DNA of 64,000 bases from an uncultured bacterium (GTDB lineage: Bacteria; Cyanobacteriota; Vampirovibrionia; Gastranaerophilales; Gastranaerophilaceae), in NCBI GenBank assembly GCA_949292175.1, contig CASEYJ010000012.1:1-64000 (forward strand), read 5' to 3'. Shown here one piece after another: positions 8,818 through 17,743 of the stretch (position 1 is the first letter of the stretch; each line of letters starts with the position of its first letter). Under the pieces are notes generated by a model that saw only the letters and a program-made list of their open reading frames with translations, searched no databases and was not told the origin of the DNA. Made by a program: the position numbers and the translations under genes.

Positions 8818-9816
8818 TTATTTCTTTAATCTTGAAAGTGCAAAATTAACTTCATCAAGATTTTTTCTTCTATCACCAAGCATAACCTTTTCAGCTTGTT
8901 CAAGAATTGTAGTAACCATAAATCCGTTATCTCCACCGGAACGAGCTTTTTTACCTGTTTCACAACAACTTATAAAGTGTTGACACTCAAGTTTCAAAGG
9001 TTCAATTTCAAGATAATCTAAAGTGATATTTTGTAAAGTATCTTTCTTGAAATTATCATAAATAACAAGTTTATCTTCTTGAACAGTATCATCCAAAATA
9101 GCCGTAGCCTTTGTACCACGAACAAGAAGCTGAACATGTTTTCTTGGAGTAATCCAACTATCAGAAATTTGACCAACCATTCCACCTTCAAATTCAATTG
9201 TTAAATGGGTGATATCCATAATATCATTTTGTTCAGAAGAACAACCGACAGCTGAAATAACTCTAACAGGATCCTTTCCTGTAACATAGCTCATCATAGA
9301 AACATCATGAGGAGCTAAATCCCACATAACACTTCTGTCATTTTTGAAGAAATTCACATTTAATCTATCACTTTGTGCATAAATAATATCACCTAACGCA
9401 CCTTCTTCTATCAACATCTTCAAACGATTAACAGCCGGATGATACAAGAGCAAATGTCCAACCATTAATACTAATCCCTTAGAATTTGCAACCTCAGTCA
9501 AATCTTTAGCTTCTTGAGCAACAGTAGAAATAGGTTTTTCAACATAAACATTCTTTCCAGCATCAAGCATAGCATGAACCATCTTATAGTGAGTATGACT
9601 TGGAGTGACAACAGCAACCGCCGTAATTTCAGGATTATTTATAATATCATGAAAATCTCTGGTAACTTTAACTCCGGGATATTGTTCCGTAACCTTTTTC
9701 AAATTTTCTTCATCGATATCGCAAACGATTTCCAACACACCTAAATTATAGAAATTACGAACGATATTTCTTCCCCAGACACCGCAGCCGATTACGGCAA
9801 TTCTTTGTTCTTTCAT
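8818..9816 (-). CDS. Gfo/Idh/MocA family NAD-dependent oxidoreductase
   Basis: A 332-residue dehydrogenase with an N-terminal Rossmann fold (IAVIGCGVWGRNIVRNF, about 6-22), the family motif VYVEKPIS (about 91-98) with its conserved lysine, and a C-terminal GFO domain with the histidine in WDLAPHDVSMM. Such proteins include WlbA/WbpB, which oxidise the 3-position of UDP-sugar uronates before amination. A DegT-type aminotransferase and a glycosyltransferase nearby make sugar-nucleotide modification plausible, but the acetyltransferase of that pathway is not here. The start has an AGGGAT site. First gene of the operon leading to nnrD. Confidence 0.88.
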   Translation of the reverse strand: MKEQRIAVIGCGVWGRNIVRNFYNLGVLEIVCDIDEENLKKVTEQYPGVKVTRDFHDIINNPEITAVAVVTPSHTHYKMVHAMLDAGKNVYVEKPISTVAQEAKDLTEVANSKGLVLMVGHLLLYHPAVNRLKMLIEEGALGDIIYAQSDRLNVNFFKNDRSVMWDLAPHDVSMMSYVTGKDPVRVISAVGCSSEQNDIMDITHLTIEFEGGMVGQISDSWITPRKHVQLLVRGTKATAILDDTVQEDKLVIYDNFKKDTLQNITLDYLEIEPLKLECQHFISCCETGKKARSGGDNGFMVTTILEQAEKVMLGDRRKNLDEVNFALSRLKK

Positions 9817-9950
9817 ATTCTCATATCCCTTAATTAATATAGTAATACTCTCGATTACAGCTATAAATATACTGTATGCTTACATGATACTTTACAAAAA
9901 TAAATTTGCAAGTATTTAAGAATGTTTAACAATCAACGAACCTAAAGAAC

Positions 9951-10823
9951 TTAAGCCTGAGCTTGTCCCTGCGCAGCTTGATTTACAGCTTCAACCCTTA
10001 ATCTATGCATTTCTTCACAGGCATCCATAAACAATTGCTTGTCTTCAGCAGGGAAATAAGCTGAAAGTTTTTCCAAAAGTTCCGGTGGGAACTTAGAATA
10101 TTTAACAATATCATCAACAATAGGGTTAGTAAGAGGATAAAGGCTCCTAAAGTTTTTAATATAAATTGCACGACATTCCGCTTCAGCCTTATCCATATGA
10201 GTCATAGTTTTATCACTCAATCTGTAAGTAGTATAATTTGTATCAATTCTGATAGGCTTATAACGTTTCAAAACAAGACGCATAATAAGATCAAAATCAC
10301 CCATTATTTTAAATTTTTCATCAAAATATCCTTCTTTTTCAATAACGGATTTTTTAAAGAACATAGCCTGTCTTGAGCAAGGCATTACCTGAAAAACGTT
10401 ATAAATTGCAGGCTCAAACAAGAAAACAAAACCTTCAGGGTGAATACAATATGCAGGCGCATAAGAAAAGTCAGCATTGTTAGCTTCCATCAAACTAATA
10501 ACATCCGCAAACCCTGTAATATCATGGAAAAAGTCATCGCAACTTACAAATGCAACATACTTACCTTTTGCACGCATCACACCTTTATTTAGTGCCTGAT
10601 ATTTACCTGTATCAGGTTCAGAATAGAAATTAATATAACCTTTATTCTTGTAATCTTTCAACAGAAGGAGTGTATCGTCAGTTGACGCCTTATCAATAAT
10701 AATATGTTCAACCTGAGGATAAGTTTGCTTATCAAGCAAATTAACCAAAAGGTTAAATTCATCGGTAAGTCCATTCTCTATAATATTGTGCGTAGGCGTA
10801 ATAATTGATACCAGCGGTTCCAT
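9951..10823 (-). CDS. family 2 glycosyltransferase
   Basis: A 290-residue cytoplasmic or membrane-attached GT-A enzyme with no membrane span. The N-terminus VSIITPTHNII and the acceptor/donor motifs IIIDKASTDDTLLLLKDY and YVAFVSCDDFFHD (a DxD-like metal site, SCDD about 93-97) are typical. It probably adds a sugar to an envelope glycan or to protein. A strong AGGAGG site and an extended -10 promoter precede it. It is next to, but not within, the operon of the sugar oxidoreductase; the spacer of 134 bases holds nothing else I can identify. The C-terminus is rich in Ala and Gln. Confidence 0.9.
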   Translation of the reverse strand: MEPLVSIITPTHNIIENGLTDEFNLLVNLLDKQTYPQVEHIIIDKASTDDTLLLLKDYKNKGYINFYSEPDTGKYQALNKGVMRAKGKYVAFVSCDDFFHDITGFADVISLMEANNADFSYAPAYCIHPEGFVFLFEPAIYNVFQVMPCSRQAMFFKKSVIEKEGYFDEKFKIMGDFDLIMRLVLKRYKPIRIDTNYTTYRLSDKTMTHMDKAEAECRAIYIKNFRSLYPLTNPIVDDIVKYSKFPPELLEKLSAYFPAEDKQLFMDACEEMHRLRVEAVNQAAQGQAQA

Positions 10824-10843
10824 AAACCCTCCTGTTTGTTTAT

Positions 10844-10852
10844 ATTATAGCA
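10844..10852 (-). promoter_or_regulatory. extended -10 promoter (TGCTATAAT) of the glycosyltransferase
   Basis: On the minus strand the exact nonamer TGCTATAAT lies 20 bases before the ATG, with the ribosome site between. Confidence 0.6.
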
Positions 10853-10966
10853 TAAATATTAAAAGATGTAAACATTTGTTATTAAAAGCCCCAAAAATAA
10901 TTTTTTAGAGTTAAACTGTGGGCACATTTAGGAGTTAAAAAGAGAATATTAGAGAAGGAGGATCCT

Positions 10967-11794
10967 ATGAGTGAGAATTCCTTGTTGATTAGTCCTGCAA
11001 TAGAGCCATTTGCAGGCGGTGTAATTGGCCTTGGCTTAGGATACACAATGGCACCCAGAAAATATTCCCTAAACCGAATGCTGATTTTACAGCAAAAGAA
11101 ATTGTCAAAAATTTACACAGACAGCGTTGTAAAACAAATGAATCCGAAAGAGAGAAAAGCACTGGACGCGATTATGAAAGCCCGAGACGAGTACAAATCG
11201 GCGAAATTATCAAATGGAGCTGAAATAAAACAAGCAGCCCAAACTTGGTACAGCAAATTTAAAAAAGTAGAAGTTCCGGAAAATATTATGGAAAACTTTA
11301 ACAAAACAAGAAAATCGCTACAAGAAGCTGTAAAACAAGAAAATTACGTAACATTAAACAAACAATACAGAGAAGCAAAAGCAGCCTTGAAAAAGGCTCC
11401 GGAAGATGAAGCTCTAAAGAAAGCATTAACCGTAGCAAATGAAGCTTTAGCCGCAGCTAAGGTAAGATTAGCAGCAAAGGTAGAACACTATTCTAATGCT
11501 GTAAAAAACTTGTACAACGAAAGACTCTACAACATAAAAAGCCACCCTACTAAATGGATTGATGTAAAAGAAGCTTATAATAAACTTCTGATTGCGTTGG
11601 CAAAACGCAGAACTTTTGCATCAAACAAATTATTTGAACTGACAAATGACAAATCTTTAATTAAGAGCTACAACACAATTAAAGATTTTCTGCCAAAAGC
11701 TAGAACCAAATCAGCTTTAACCGGAGGATTAATCCTCGGTGGCATAACTACCTTACTGGCGGCTCGCTTCAGTCCGTCACCAGCGAAAGCCTAA
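10967..11794 (+). CDS. unknown helical protein with hydrophobic ends
   Basis: A 275-residue protein I do not recognise. The first about 30 residues are apolar with EPFAGGVIGLGLGY, the middle (about 40-235) is long, lysine- and alanine-rich amphipathic helix, probably coiled coil, and the last about 25 residues contain a glycine-rich hydrophobic helix (ALTGGLILGGITTLLAA). Both ends could insert in a membrane, leaving the coiled coil outside or inside. The AGAAGGAGG ribosome site is the best in the window, so strong expression is likely. It is a single-gene unit with its own terminator. A structural or membrane-organising role is a guess. Confidence 0.8.
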   Translation: MSENSLLISPAIEPFAGGVIGLGLGYTMAPRKYSLNRMLILQQKKLSKIYTDSVVKQMNPKERKALDAIMKARDEYKSAKLSNGAEIKQAAQTWYSKFKKVEVPENIMENFNKTRKSLQEAVKQENYVTLNKQYREAKAALKKAPEDEALKKALTVANEALAAAKVRLAAKVEHYSNAVKNLYNERLYNIKSHPTKWIDVKEAYNKLLIALAKRRTFASNKLFELTNDKSLIKSYNTIKDFLPKARTKSALTGGLILGGITTLLAARFSPSPAKA

Positions 11795-11810
11795 GGTAAT
11801 AGTTTCAGTC

Positions 11811-11842
11811 AGAGCCGATACTCCTAACGGCTCTTTTTTTTT
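11811..11842 (+). terminator. intrinsic terminator
   Basis: AGAGCCG and CGGCTCT form a perfect seven-pair stem with a ten-base loop, followed by eight T residues. It ends the unknown coiled-coil gene. Confidence 0.9.
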
Positions 11843-11850
11843 ATAAAAAA

Positions 11851-11874
11851 GCCTTCCTACAAAAGCAGGGAGAC
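11851..11874 (-). terminator. intrinsic terminator of the aminotransferase gene
   Basis: GCCTTCCTAC and GCAGGGAGAC pair with one mismatch and a four-base loop. T-runs flank it on both strands (six T on each), so it can stop transcription from either side. Confidence 0.75.
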
Positions 11875-11900
11875 TTTTTTAATATTTGATATTCATTCAA

Positions 11901-13025
11901 CTATACAGCAGCAACAGATTTAGACTTTTCAATACAATCAATCAAAGTCTTTGCAACTGTTCTTTGTTCTTCTTCAGTAAGTTCAGGGAACATTGGAAGA
12001 GAGATAACAAGTTCTGTATCCTTTTCTGTATGAGGAAGAGAACCCTTTCCAACTCCAAGGTAAGCGTGAACTTTTTGTAAATGAAGAGGTACCGGATAAT
12101 AAAGCATAGCACCTACACCATTTTCCTGAAGCATTTTGTGAACAGCATCACGATTAGGAACCTTAACTGTGTATTGGTGATATACACAATAAGTGTTAGG
12201 AGCTTCAACCGGAGTTACAACGTCGTCACAATTAGCAAACAACTCGTTGTAATATGCAGCATGAGCTCTTCTCTTTTCATTCCAATCCTTAATATGAGGG
12301 AATTTTACTCTCAAAATAGCTGCTTGAATTTCATCTAAACGGCTATTAACACCAATTTCATCGTGGTAATATCTAACAGCGCCACCGTGGTTTCTAAGAG
12401 CAACAACTCTATCTCTCAAAGCTTCTGAATTAGTCATAATAAGACCACCATCACCCATACCGCCTAAGTTTTTAGTCGGATAGAAGCTCAAGCAACCAAA
12501 GTCACCGAATGAACCAACCATCTTACCTTTATAAGTAGCGCCAACAGCTTGACAGCAATCTTCAATAACTCTCAAGTTATGACGTTTAGCAATATCCATG
12601 ATTTTATCCATTTCACAAGGTTGACCATACAAGTGAACAGGAATAATTGCTTTTGTTTTTGGAGTAATCGCTGCTTCAATTTTATCCGGATCAATATTAA
12701 AAGTATCAGGATTAATATCAACAAAAACAGGTTTTGCACCAACTATACCAATAGCTTCAGTAGTAGCCACGAAAGTAAATGCAGTTGTAATAACTTCATC
12801 CCCTGCACCTATATCTAAAGCTCTTAAAGCCAAATGTAAAGCATCTGTACCTGAGTTCAAACCAACAGCGTAATTTACACCGAAAAACTCAGCCAAATCT
12901 TTTTCTAAAGCTTTAGTATTTGGTCCTAAAATGTAACAACCTGAACGCATAACATCACAAACAGCTTTTTCAACTTCATCTGCGATAGTTGCGTATTGAC
13001 GTTTTGAATCTAAAATAGGTATCAT
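11901..13025 (-). CDS. DegT/DnrJ/EryC1/StrS family sugar aminotransferase
   Basis: A 374-residue PLP enzyme that transaminates keto-sugar nucleotides (WbpE/WlbC or ArnB type). Visible marks are GLNSGTDALHLALRAL, IPVHLYGQ, VIEDCCQAVGATYKGK and the PLP lysine in SFYPTKNLGGMGDGG (about 180-195). The protein is full length. With the Gfo/Idh/MocA oxidoreductase and glycosyltransferase a few kilobases away it could make an amino sugar such as UDP-GlcNAc3N-type residues for surface glycans; the exact sugar is not decidable here. A strong AAAAGGAGAG site lies before the ATG. Confidence 0.92.
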   Translation of the reverse strand: MIPILDSKRQYATIADEVEKAVCDVMRSGCYILGPNTKALEKDLAEFFGVNYAVGLNSGTDALHLALRALDIGAGDEVITTAFTFVATTEAIGIVGAKPVFVDINPDTFNIDPDKIEAAITPKTKAIIPVHLYGQPCEMDKIMDIAKRHNLRVIEDCCQAVGATYKGKMVGSFGDFGCLSFYPTKNLGGMGDGGLIMTNSEALRDRVVALRNHGGAVRYYHDEIGVNSRLDEIQAAILRVKFPHIKDWNEKRRAHAAYYNELFANCDDVVTPVEAPNTYCVYHQYTVKVPNRDAVHKMLQENGVGAMLYYPVPLHLQKVHAYLGVGKGSLPHTEKDTELVISLPMFPELTEEEQRTVAKTLIDCIEKSKSVAAV

Positions 13026-13122
13026 GTATTTCTCTCCTTTTCCTAACTCCTTGAAAATAGTATACCACAGAATACATCTATCTTTATATAAACTTAATCT
13101 ATCCCAAATAAGATATTTACCT

Positions 13123-13130
13123 GCTATACT
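13123..13130 (+). promoter_or_regulatory. extended -10-like promoter (TGCTATACT)
   Basis: TGC followed by TATACT (last base 13130) just upstream of the small 17-codon frame; no clear -35. Confidence 0.4.
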
Positions 13131-13153
13131 TGATTACACAAAGGAGTATAAAT

Positions 13154-13207
13154 ATGAATTCAAATTTTGCATTAAGTAACAAGCAGCCATATTTTACATT
13201 TCTTTAA
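13154..13207 (+). CDS. possible 17-residue peptide
   Basis: A 17-codon ATG frame with a textbook AAAGGAG site seven bases upstream and an extended -10 box just before that. It ends seven bases before the promoter of the SLH gene. The peptide has no recognisable motif. The signals suggest it is translated, but the length gives no coding statistics, so this could be a chance frame or the remains of a gene. Confidence 0.3.
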   Translation: MNSNFALSNKQPYFTFL

Positions 13208-13213
13208 ATCAAC

Positions 13214-13242
13214 TTGAGATAAATTAAAATTCAATTTAATAT
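13214..13242 (+). promoter_or_regulatory. sigma70-type promoter of the first SLH gene
   Basis: TTGAGA, 17 bases, TAATAT; predicted start about 27 bases before the ATG. Confidence 0.65.
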
Positions 13243-13276
13243 GTTATAGAGTTATTTATATAGGAGAGTAGTGTGT

Positions 13277-14428
13277 ATGAAAAATCTATTTAAAGTACTT
13301 CTTTCTGCAATGATTACGGCATTTTGTCTAATGCCTGCAAATGCGTTCCAATTTCCGGACGTAGCGTCTGACCATTGGGCGGCAAAGCAGATTGAAATCT
13401 TAACAGACAAAGGGGTTATTGTAGGGTATCCAGATGGGACATTCAAACCTGATGACAACGTAACCAGAGCAGAATTTGCTTCAATGGCAATAAAAGCATT
13501 AGGTCAAGAACATACGAAAGTTGCACAACCTGTAACATTTACCGATATAACACCTGAATATTGGGCTTACGACTCAATTCAAAAAGCTTTATATTTTGAC
13601 TTAATTTCAAGCGAAAAAGACGGTTCATTATTCCGTCCAGATGACAGTGTATCAAGAGCGGAAGCAACAACAGTTGCAGTAAATGCGCTTACAACAGAAC
13701 AAATAAGCGAAGCAAAAGCAAGAGAAGTTTTGTCAAAAAAATATGCTGATGCAGATTCACTTCCAGCAGATTTCATTATCCCTGCAGGCAAATCTGAAAT
13801 TTTAAACATGATAGTTGTAATGCCAGGTAGTGATAAACCAAAATTAGAACCAACACGTCCTGCAACAAGAGCTGAAGTTGCAGCAATACTATACAACATG
13901 ATGGAAGAAGCAAAGCTTAATCCAAATGCAAAATTAGCTGAAGCAATGAGAAAGAAAACAGGCGAAGGTTACGTAATCCCTGAAGCAACTGTTCAAGGCA
14001 GTGTTGGTACAATCCCGGCAGGTGTAGTAATTCCTGTAAAAATCACCAAGTATGTTTCAACACAATCTTCAAAACCTGGAGATATGTACATCGCATCTGT
14101 ACCTCAAAACTACATAACAAGAGATAAATTTATCCTTGTGTATGAAAACTCAAACCTTAAAGGTCAATTACTTGACGTAAGAAGCGGAAAATGGTTTGTG
14201 AGAAACGGCGTTCTTGTACTTGAAAATGCTTTAATAGAAACAAGCAATGACCAAGTTACAGAATTTTCTGCAACAGGCGAACTTCATAAAGACAGAAACT
14301 GGTTTATGAAAATAGTTCGTGCAACATTAAAAGGTGAAAAACTTGATGCAACACCTGAAGATGTAATTTATATGAGATTACTAAAACCATTAAGAGTAGA
14401 TCTGACAAACGGCTGGATTTACGAATAA
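13277..14428 (+). CDS. secreted SLH-domain protein
   Basis: A 383-residue exported protein. The N-terminal signal peptide (KNLFKVLLSAMITAFCLMPANA) is followed by SLH repeats: FPDVASDHWAAKQIE with GYPDGTFKPDDNVTRAEFA, then FTDITPEYWAYDSI with LFRPDDSVSRAEATT, and a more diverged third copy ending in PTRPATRAEVAAILY near 215. SLH repeats anchor proteins to secondary wall polymer, or in cyanobacteria-like outer-membrane proteins to peptidoglycan. The last about 150 residues are beta-rich and resemble a module in two other proteins of this window. An in-frame GTG lies six bases upstream; I prefer the ATG, ten bases after GGAG. No porin-like C-terminal strand series is obvious. Confidence 0.9.
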   Translation: MKNLFKVLLSAMITAFCLMPANAFQFPDVASDHWAAKQIEILTDKGVIVGYPDGTFKPDDNVTRAEFASMAIKALGQEHTKVAQPVTFTDITPEYWAYDSIQKALYFDLISSEKDGSLFRPDDSVSRAEATTVAVNALTTEQISEAKAREVLSKKYADADSLPADFIIPAGKSEILNMIVVMPGSDKPKLEPTRPATRAEVAAILYNMMEEAKLNPNAKLAEAMRKKTGEGYVIPEATVQGSVGTIPAGVVIPVKITKYVSTQSSKPGDMYIASVPQNYITRDKFILVYENSNLKGQLLDVRSGKWFVRNGVLVLENALIETSNDQVTEFSATGELHKDRNWFMKIVRATLKGEKLDATPEDVIYMRLLKPLRVDLTNGWIYE

Positions 14429-14437
14429 GAATACTAA

Positions 14438-14468
14438 ATAACCCTCCCAAACGGAGGGTTATTTTTTG
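14438..14468 (+). terminator. intrinsic terminator after the first SLH gene
   Basis: ATAACCCTCC and GGAGGGTTAT form a perfect ten-pair stem with a five-base loop and a T-rich tail. Confidence 0.9.
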
Positions 14469-14469
14469 C

Positions 14470-14498
14470 TTGCACTTTAGGCAAAAAACTGGTAGGAT
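14470..14498 (+). promoter_or_regulatory. promoter of the TPR gene, predicted leaderless
   Basis: TTGCAC, 17 bases, TAGGAT, then only six bases to the ATG. It is confined between the preceding terminator and the start codon, so there is little room for any other promoter. AGGA inside the -10 box could alternatively serve as a ribosome site for read-through transcripts. Confidence 0.5.
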
Positions 14499-14504
14499 AA
14501 GGGT

Positions 14505-15428
14505 ATGGACAATCTTGGAAAAATAGAAGAACTACAAGAAATCTTACATGAGGATGCTGAAAATTTTCAAGCAAGACGAGAGCTTGCGATACTACTTATT
14601 GATGCAGGATTTGCCAAGGAAGCTTCAGCTCATTTGATATATTTATCAAAGAAATTTCCAAACGACAGCAACATATATTACAACCTTGGAATAGCATACG
14701 AAAAGCAAAAGCTTTATGAACAAGCAAAAAATGCTTATCAACAATCAATAGAACTTGCACCTAATGAAATGGATGCAGTATATAATCTTGGACTTGTATA
14801 TACAGAACTTAAAAATTTTGACGAAGGAATAAAATGTTTTGAAAAAGTTCTTGAAACAGACCCGAATGATTCGAATTCATATTTCAGTTTAGGGATTTGT
14901 TTTTTGAAAAAAGGTGATCTCATCAACGCAATGATGAACTTTCAAAACACAATCGATATTAATGATGAAGATTTGTACGCTCATTTTTACATAGGAAACA
15001 TCCTAAGAGACATGGGCGACAATGATGGTGCTAAAGAACATTTCCAAAGAGTTATTGAAATTTCTCCGGATTACAGCTGGGCTTATTATAATCTGGCAAG
15101 CATTGCATTTGAAGAAGAAGATTATGAGAATGTAGCAATAAATCTTGATAAAACTATAGAATTAAACCCTAAAGATGAAACTGCATACATCAACTACGCA
15201 AAGATTTTAACAAAAATGGGGTTATACGAAGACGCAAAAGGTATGTTAACACAAGCTATGGGGAATTGCGCAGATGTAGGAAACCTCTACTATTACATTG
15301 CACAAATTGCTAAATACGAAGGTAACACAGATTCATATATTGAAAATTTAAACAACGCACTTCAAAATCGAGATACTCTTACAATAGATATCCAAAAAAT
15401 TATGGATGAAATAGAAAAGAACAGTTAA
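14505..15428 (+). CDS. tetratricopeptide-repeat protein
   Basis: A 307-residue protein made almost wholly of about seven to eight TPR units of 34 residues, for example YYNLGIAYEKQKLYEQAKNA, AVYNLGLVYTELKNFDEGIK and YFSLGICFLKKGDLINAMMN, spanning about residues 15-290. TPR scaffolds bind partner proteins. There is no signal peptide, so it is cytoplasmic. It precedes a sensor kinase and a response regulator and could dock onto them, though a 70-base gap with its own promoter separates it from the kinase. The start has no usual ribosome site and may be leaderless. Confidence 0.88.
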   Translation: MDNLGKIEELQEILHEDAENFQARRELAILLIDAGFAKEASAHLIYLSKKFPNDSNIYYNLGIAYEKQKLYEQAKNAYQQSIELAPNEMDAVYNLGLVYTELKNFDEGIKCFEKVLETDPNDSNSYFSLGICFLKKGDLINAMMNFQNTIDINDEDLYAHFYIGNILRDMGDNDGAKEHFQRVIEISPDYSWAYYNLASIAFEEEDYENVAINLDKTIELNPKDETAYINYAKILTKMGLYEDAKGMLTQAMGNCADVGNLYYYIAQIAKYEGNTDSYIENLNNALQNRDTLTIDIQKIMDEIEKNS

Positions 15429-15459
15429 GTATATATTATATTTCAACTTTGTAACGAAT

Positions 15460-15488
15460 TTGTCCACGCGCACAAAATATCATATAAT
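15460..15488 (+). promoter_or_regulatory. promoter of the REC-PAS kinase gene, predicted near-leaderless
   Basis: TTGTCC, 17 bases, TATAAT, then nine bases to the ATG and no ribosome site in between. Confidence 0.6.
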
Positions 15489-15497
15489 TTTAGTATT

Positions 15498-17084
15498 ATG
15501 AAAAATGCGCAAATAATATTAGTTGATGATGAAAAAATGGTTACCTCAGCTTTCAAAACACTTTTGAAAGTTGAAGGATATAAAAAAGTTGATTGCTTCA
15601 ACAATCCGGTTGAAGCTGTTGAATTTTTGAAGACAAATACCCCGGACATAATAATTTCAGACTTTTTAATGCCGGAAATGAATGGACTAGAATTTCTAAC
15701 AAAAGCAAAAGAATTATATCCGGAAGTAAGTATGATATTACTTACAGGTTATGCCGATAAAGAAAATGCAATAAAGGCAATAAACGAAATAGGTTTATAC
15801 AAGTACATAGAAAAACCTTGGGATAACGATGATTTGTTAATGAACGTAAGAAACGGTATAGAAAGAAGTCATCTGTTATCAAATTTGAGAGATAAAATAT
15901 CAGAACTGGAAAAGGCTAAAAAACAGCTGGAAATTTATTCTAATGACTTAGAAAAACTTGTGGCTGAAAGAACAAAAGATTTAACCCTTGCAAACAGCAA
16001 ACTTGCAGGAATAATAAATTACTGCGCAGATGGAATTATCATATTAGACAAAAAAGGTAATATAGAACAAGCAAATCCAGCTTGCGAAAATATGACAGGA
16101 TTCAGTGAATCAGCATTAAAAACAAAAAAATTCCAAGAAGTTGCTTATATAACAACAAAAGCGGGTAATCAATCTTTTGATAACAAGTCTGGAACCATAC
16201 TTGGACTAAATCACGACGCAGGAGACATTCTTGTAGAAAATTGCATGATAAAGAATTCTCTTGGCGGAGCTGAAATCCCTGTTGAAATAAATTTTGCAGC
16301 AATCAGCACAGAAGAAGGAACTGAAAAATATGTTGGCGTAATAAGAGATGTAAGCAAACAAAAAGAAACTGAACGCCTAAGAGATGACTTTATTGCAACG
16401 TTAACTCATGATTTGCGCACCCCTCTTCTTGCAGCAATTCAGACCTTGAAATTTTTCCTTGACGGTTCACTTGGACCTGTCGAGGAAAAGCAGGGAGTAT
16501 TACTTTCAACAATGCTTCAAAGTAATGAAGACTTGTTGGGTTTAGTAAATGCACTGCTTGAAGTTTACAGATTTGAAAGCGGTAAACTTACTCTTTGCAA
16601 GACAAACTTCTCAGTAAAAGATTTGGTAACACAATGCTATGAGGAACTAAAACCTCTTGCAGATAAAAAAGATATCGCATTCAACCTTGAGTGTGACATT
16701 GATGACAAAGTTGAAATTTTAGCCGATAAGGCAGAAATAAAACGAGTAATAATAAATCTTTGCGGAAACGCAGTTAACTACACAAACAAAGGTGGAGAAA
16801 TCCACATAATAGCAAAAGCACAGTCTGGCGATTTAATATTCTCTGTTGTAGACAATGGAAATGGAATACCAAAAGAAGATATTCCGCATCTATTTAACAG
16901 ATTTTCACAAGGAACAAGCAGAAAGCGTTCCACAGGTACCGGACTTGGATTGTACCTATCAAGACAAATTATAGAAGCGCATGGCGGGAAAATTTGGCTT
17001 GATAGCAAACTTAACAAAGGAAGTGAATTCACATTCTTACTTACAGACGTAATTAAGGAAGAAAGACAGGTTGTAAATGGTTAA
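15498..17084 (+). CDS. REC-PAS-histidine kinase (soluble hybrid sensor)
   Basis: A 528-residue cytoplasmic signalling protein. Order: receiver domain (1-120) with phospho-acceptor Asp55 in IIISDFLMPEMNG and conserved Lys in YIEKPW; a short coiled coil (about 130-165); a PAS domain (about 165-290); HisKA with His304 in THDLRTPL; and a HATPase with N box NLCGNAVNY, G1 DNGNGIP and G2 GTGLGLYLS. No membrane segment, so it senses an internal signal or is driven by another kinase through its receiver. It overlaps the NarL-type regulator gene by eight bases, so the two form a likely cognate pair. Confidence 0.92.
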   Translation: MKNAQIILVDDEKMVTSAFKTLLKVEGYKKVDCFNNPVEAVEFLKTNTPDIIISDFLMPEMNGLEFLTKAKELYPEVSMILLTGYADKENAIKAINEIGLYKYIEKPWDNDDLLMNVRNGIERSHLLSNLRDKISELEKAKKQLEIYSNDLEKLVAERTKDLTLANSKLAGIINYCADGIIILDKKGNIEQANPACENMTGFSESALKTKKFQEVAYITTKAGNQSFDNKSGTILGLNHDAGDILVENCMIKNSLGGAEIPVEINFAAISTEEGTEKYVGVIRDVSKQKETERLRDDFIATLTHDLRTPLLAAIQTLKFFLDGSLGPVEEKQGVLLSTMLQSNEDLLGLVNALLEVYRFESGKLTLCKTNFSVKDLVTQCYEELKPLADKKDIAFNLECDIDDKVEILADKAEIKRVIINLCGNAVNYTNKGGEIHIIAKAQSGDLIFSVVDNGNGIPKEDIPHLFNRFSQGTSRKRSTGTGLGLYLSRQIIEAHGGKIWLDSKLNKGSEFTFLLTDVIKEERQVVNG

Positions 17085-17742
17085 AGTTTTAATTATAGAA
17101 GATCAAGACATGGCAAGGGTTGCATTATCTGTAGTTTTGAGTAAGAACGAAAATATTGAAATTGCAGATATGGCTGTTGATGGTTTAGAAGGGGTAGAAA
17201 AAGCTTTAAGCATTAAGCCTGACTTGGTAATTATGGATATCGGCCTGCCATCAATTGACGGGATTGAAGCTACAAGGAGAATAAAAGAAGAAAATTCTGA
17301 CATAAAAGTTCTTATGTACACATCCAGAGAAGATGAAGATGATATATTTGATGCATTTCAAGCAGGAGCTGATGGTTACATAACCAAAGGTGCCACAGTA
17401 GAGCAGACAATTTCAGCAGTACTGGCAGTAAGTGAAGGTACTGGCTGGTTAGATCCTGCCATTGCAAAAGTTGTATTAACAAACATAAGAAGAGGGAAAG
17501 TCCAAGAGGGCAGACGAGGAGAAATTAATTACAAGCTTGGAAAAAATCTCTACGGGTTAACTGAAAGAGAAATGGATGTATTAGCATTAATCGTAGATGG
17601 ATTAACTAATCCACAAATTTCAGATAAGCTATGTATAACAATTTCGACAACAAAAACTCACGTGCACAGTATTCTGCAAAAGTTGTACGTAAGAACTCGT
17701 GCAAAAGCAACGGCAATGGCAATGAAAGAAGGACTTGTATAA
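17077..17742 (+). CDS. NarL/LuxR-type response regulator
   Basis: A 221-residue regulator: receiver domain with Asp54 in LVIMDIGLPSIDG, the Thr/Ser at LMYTSRE and Lys in GYITKGAT, then a LuxR-type helix-turn-helix (about 160-220) with LTEREMDVLALIVDGLTN, QISDKL and STTKTHVHSILQKLYVRTR. It is the expected output partner of the kinase whose gene it overlaps. The Lys-region reads YITKG rather than the usual YLLKD/K, a small deviation also seen in other members. Targets are unknown; the secreted protein one base downstream is in the same transcript. Confidence 0.93.
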   Translation: MVKVLIIEDQDMARVALSVVLSKNENIEIADMAVDGLEGVEKALSIKPDLVIMDIGLPSIDGIEATRRIKEENSDIKVLMYTSREDEDDIFDAFQAGADGYITKGATVEQTISAVLAVSEGTGWLDPAIAKVVLTNIRRGKVQEGRRGEINYKLGKNLYGLTEREMDVLALIVDGLTNPQISDKLCITISTTKTHVHSILQKLYVRTRAKATAMAMKEGLV

Positions 17743-17743
17743 G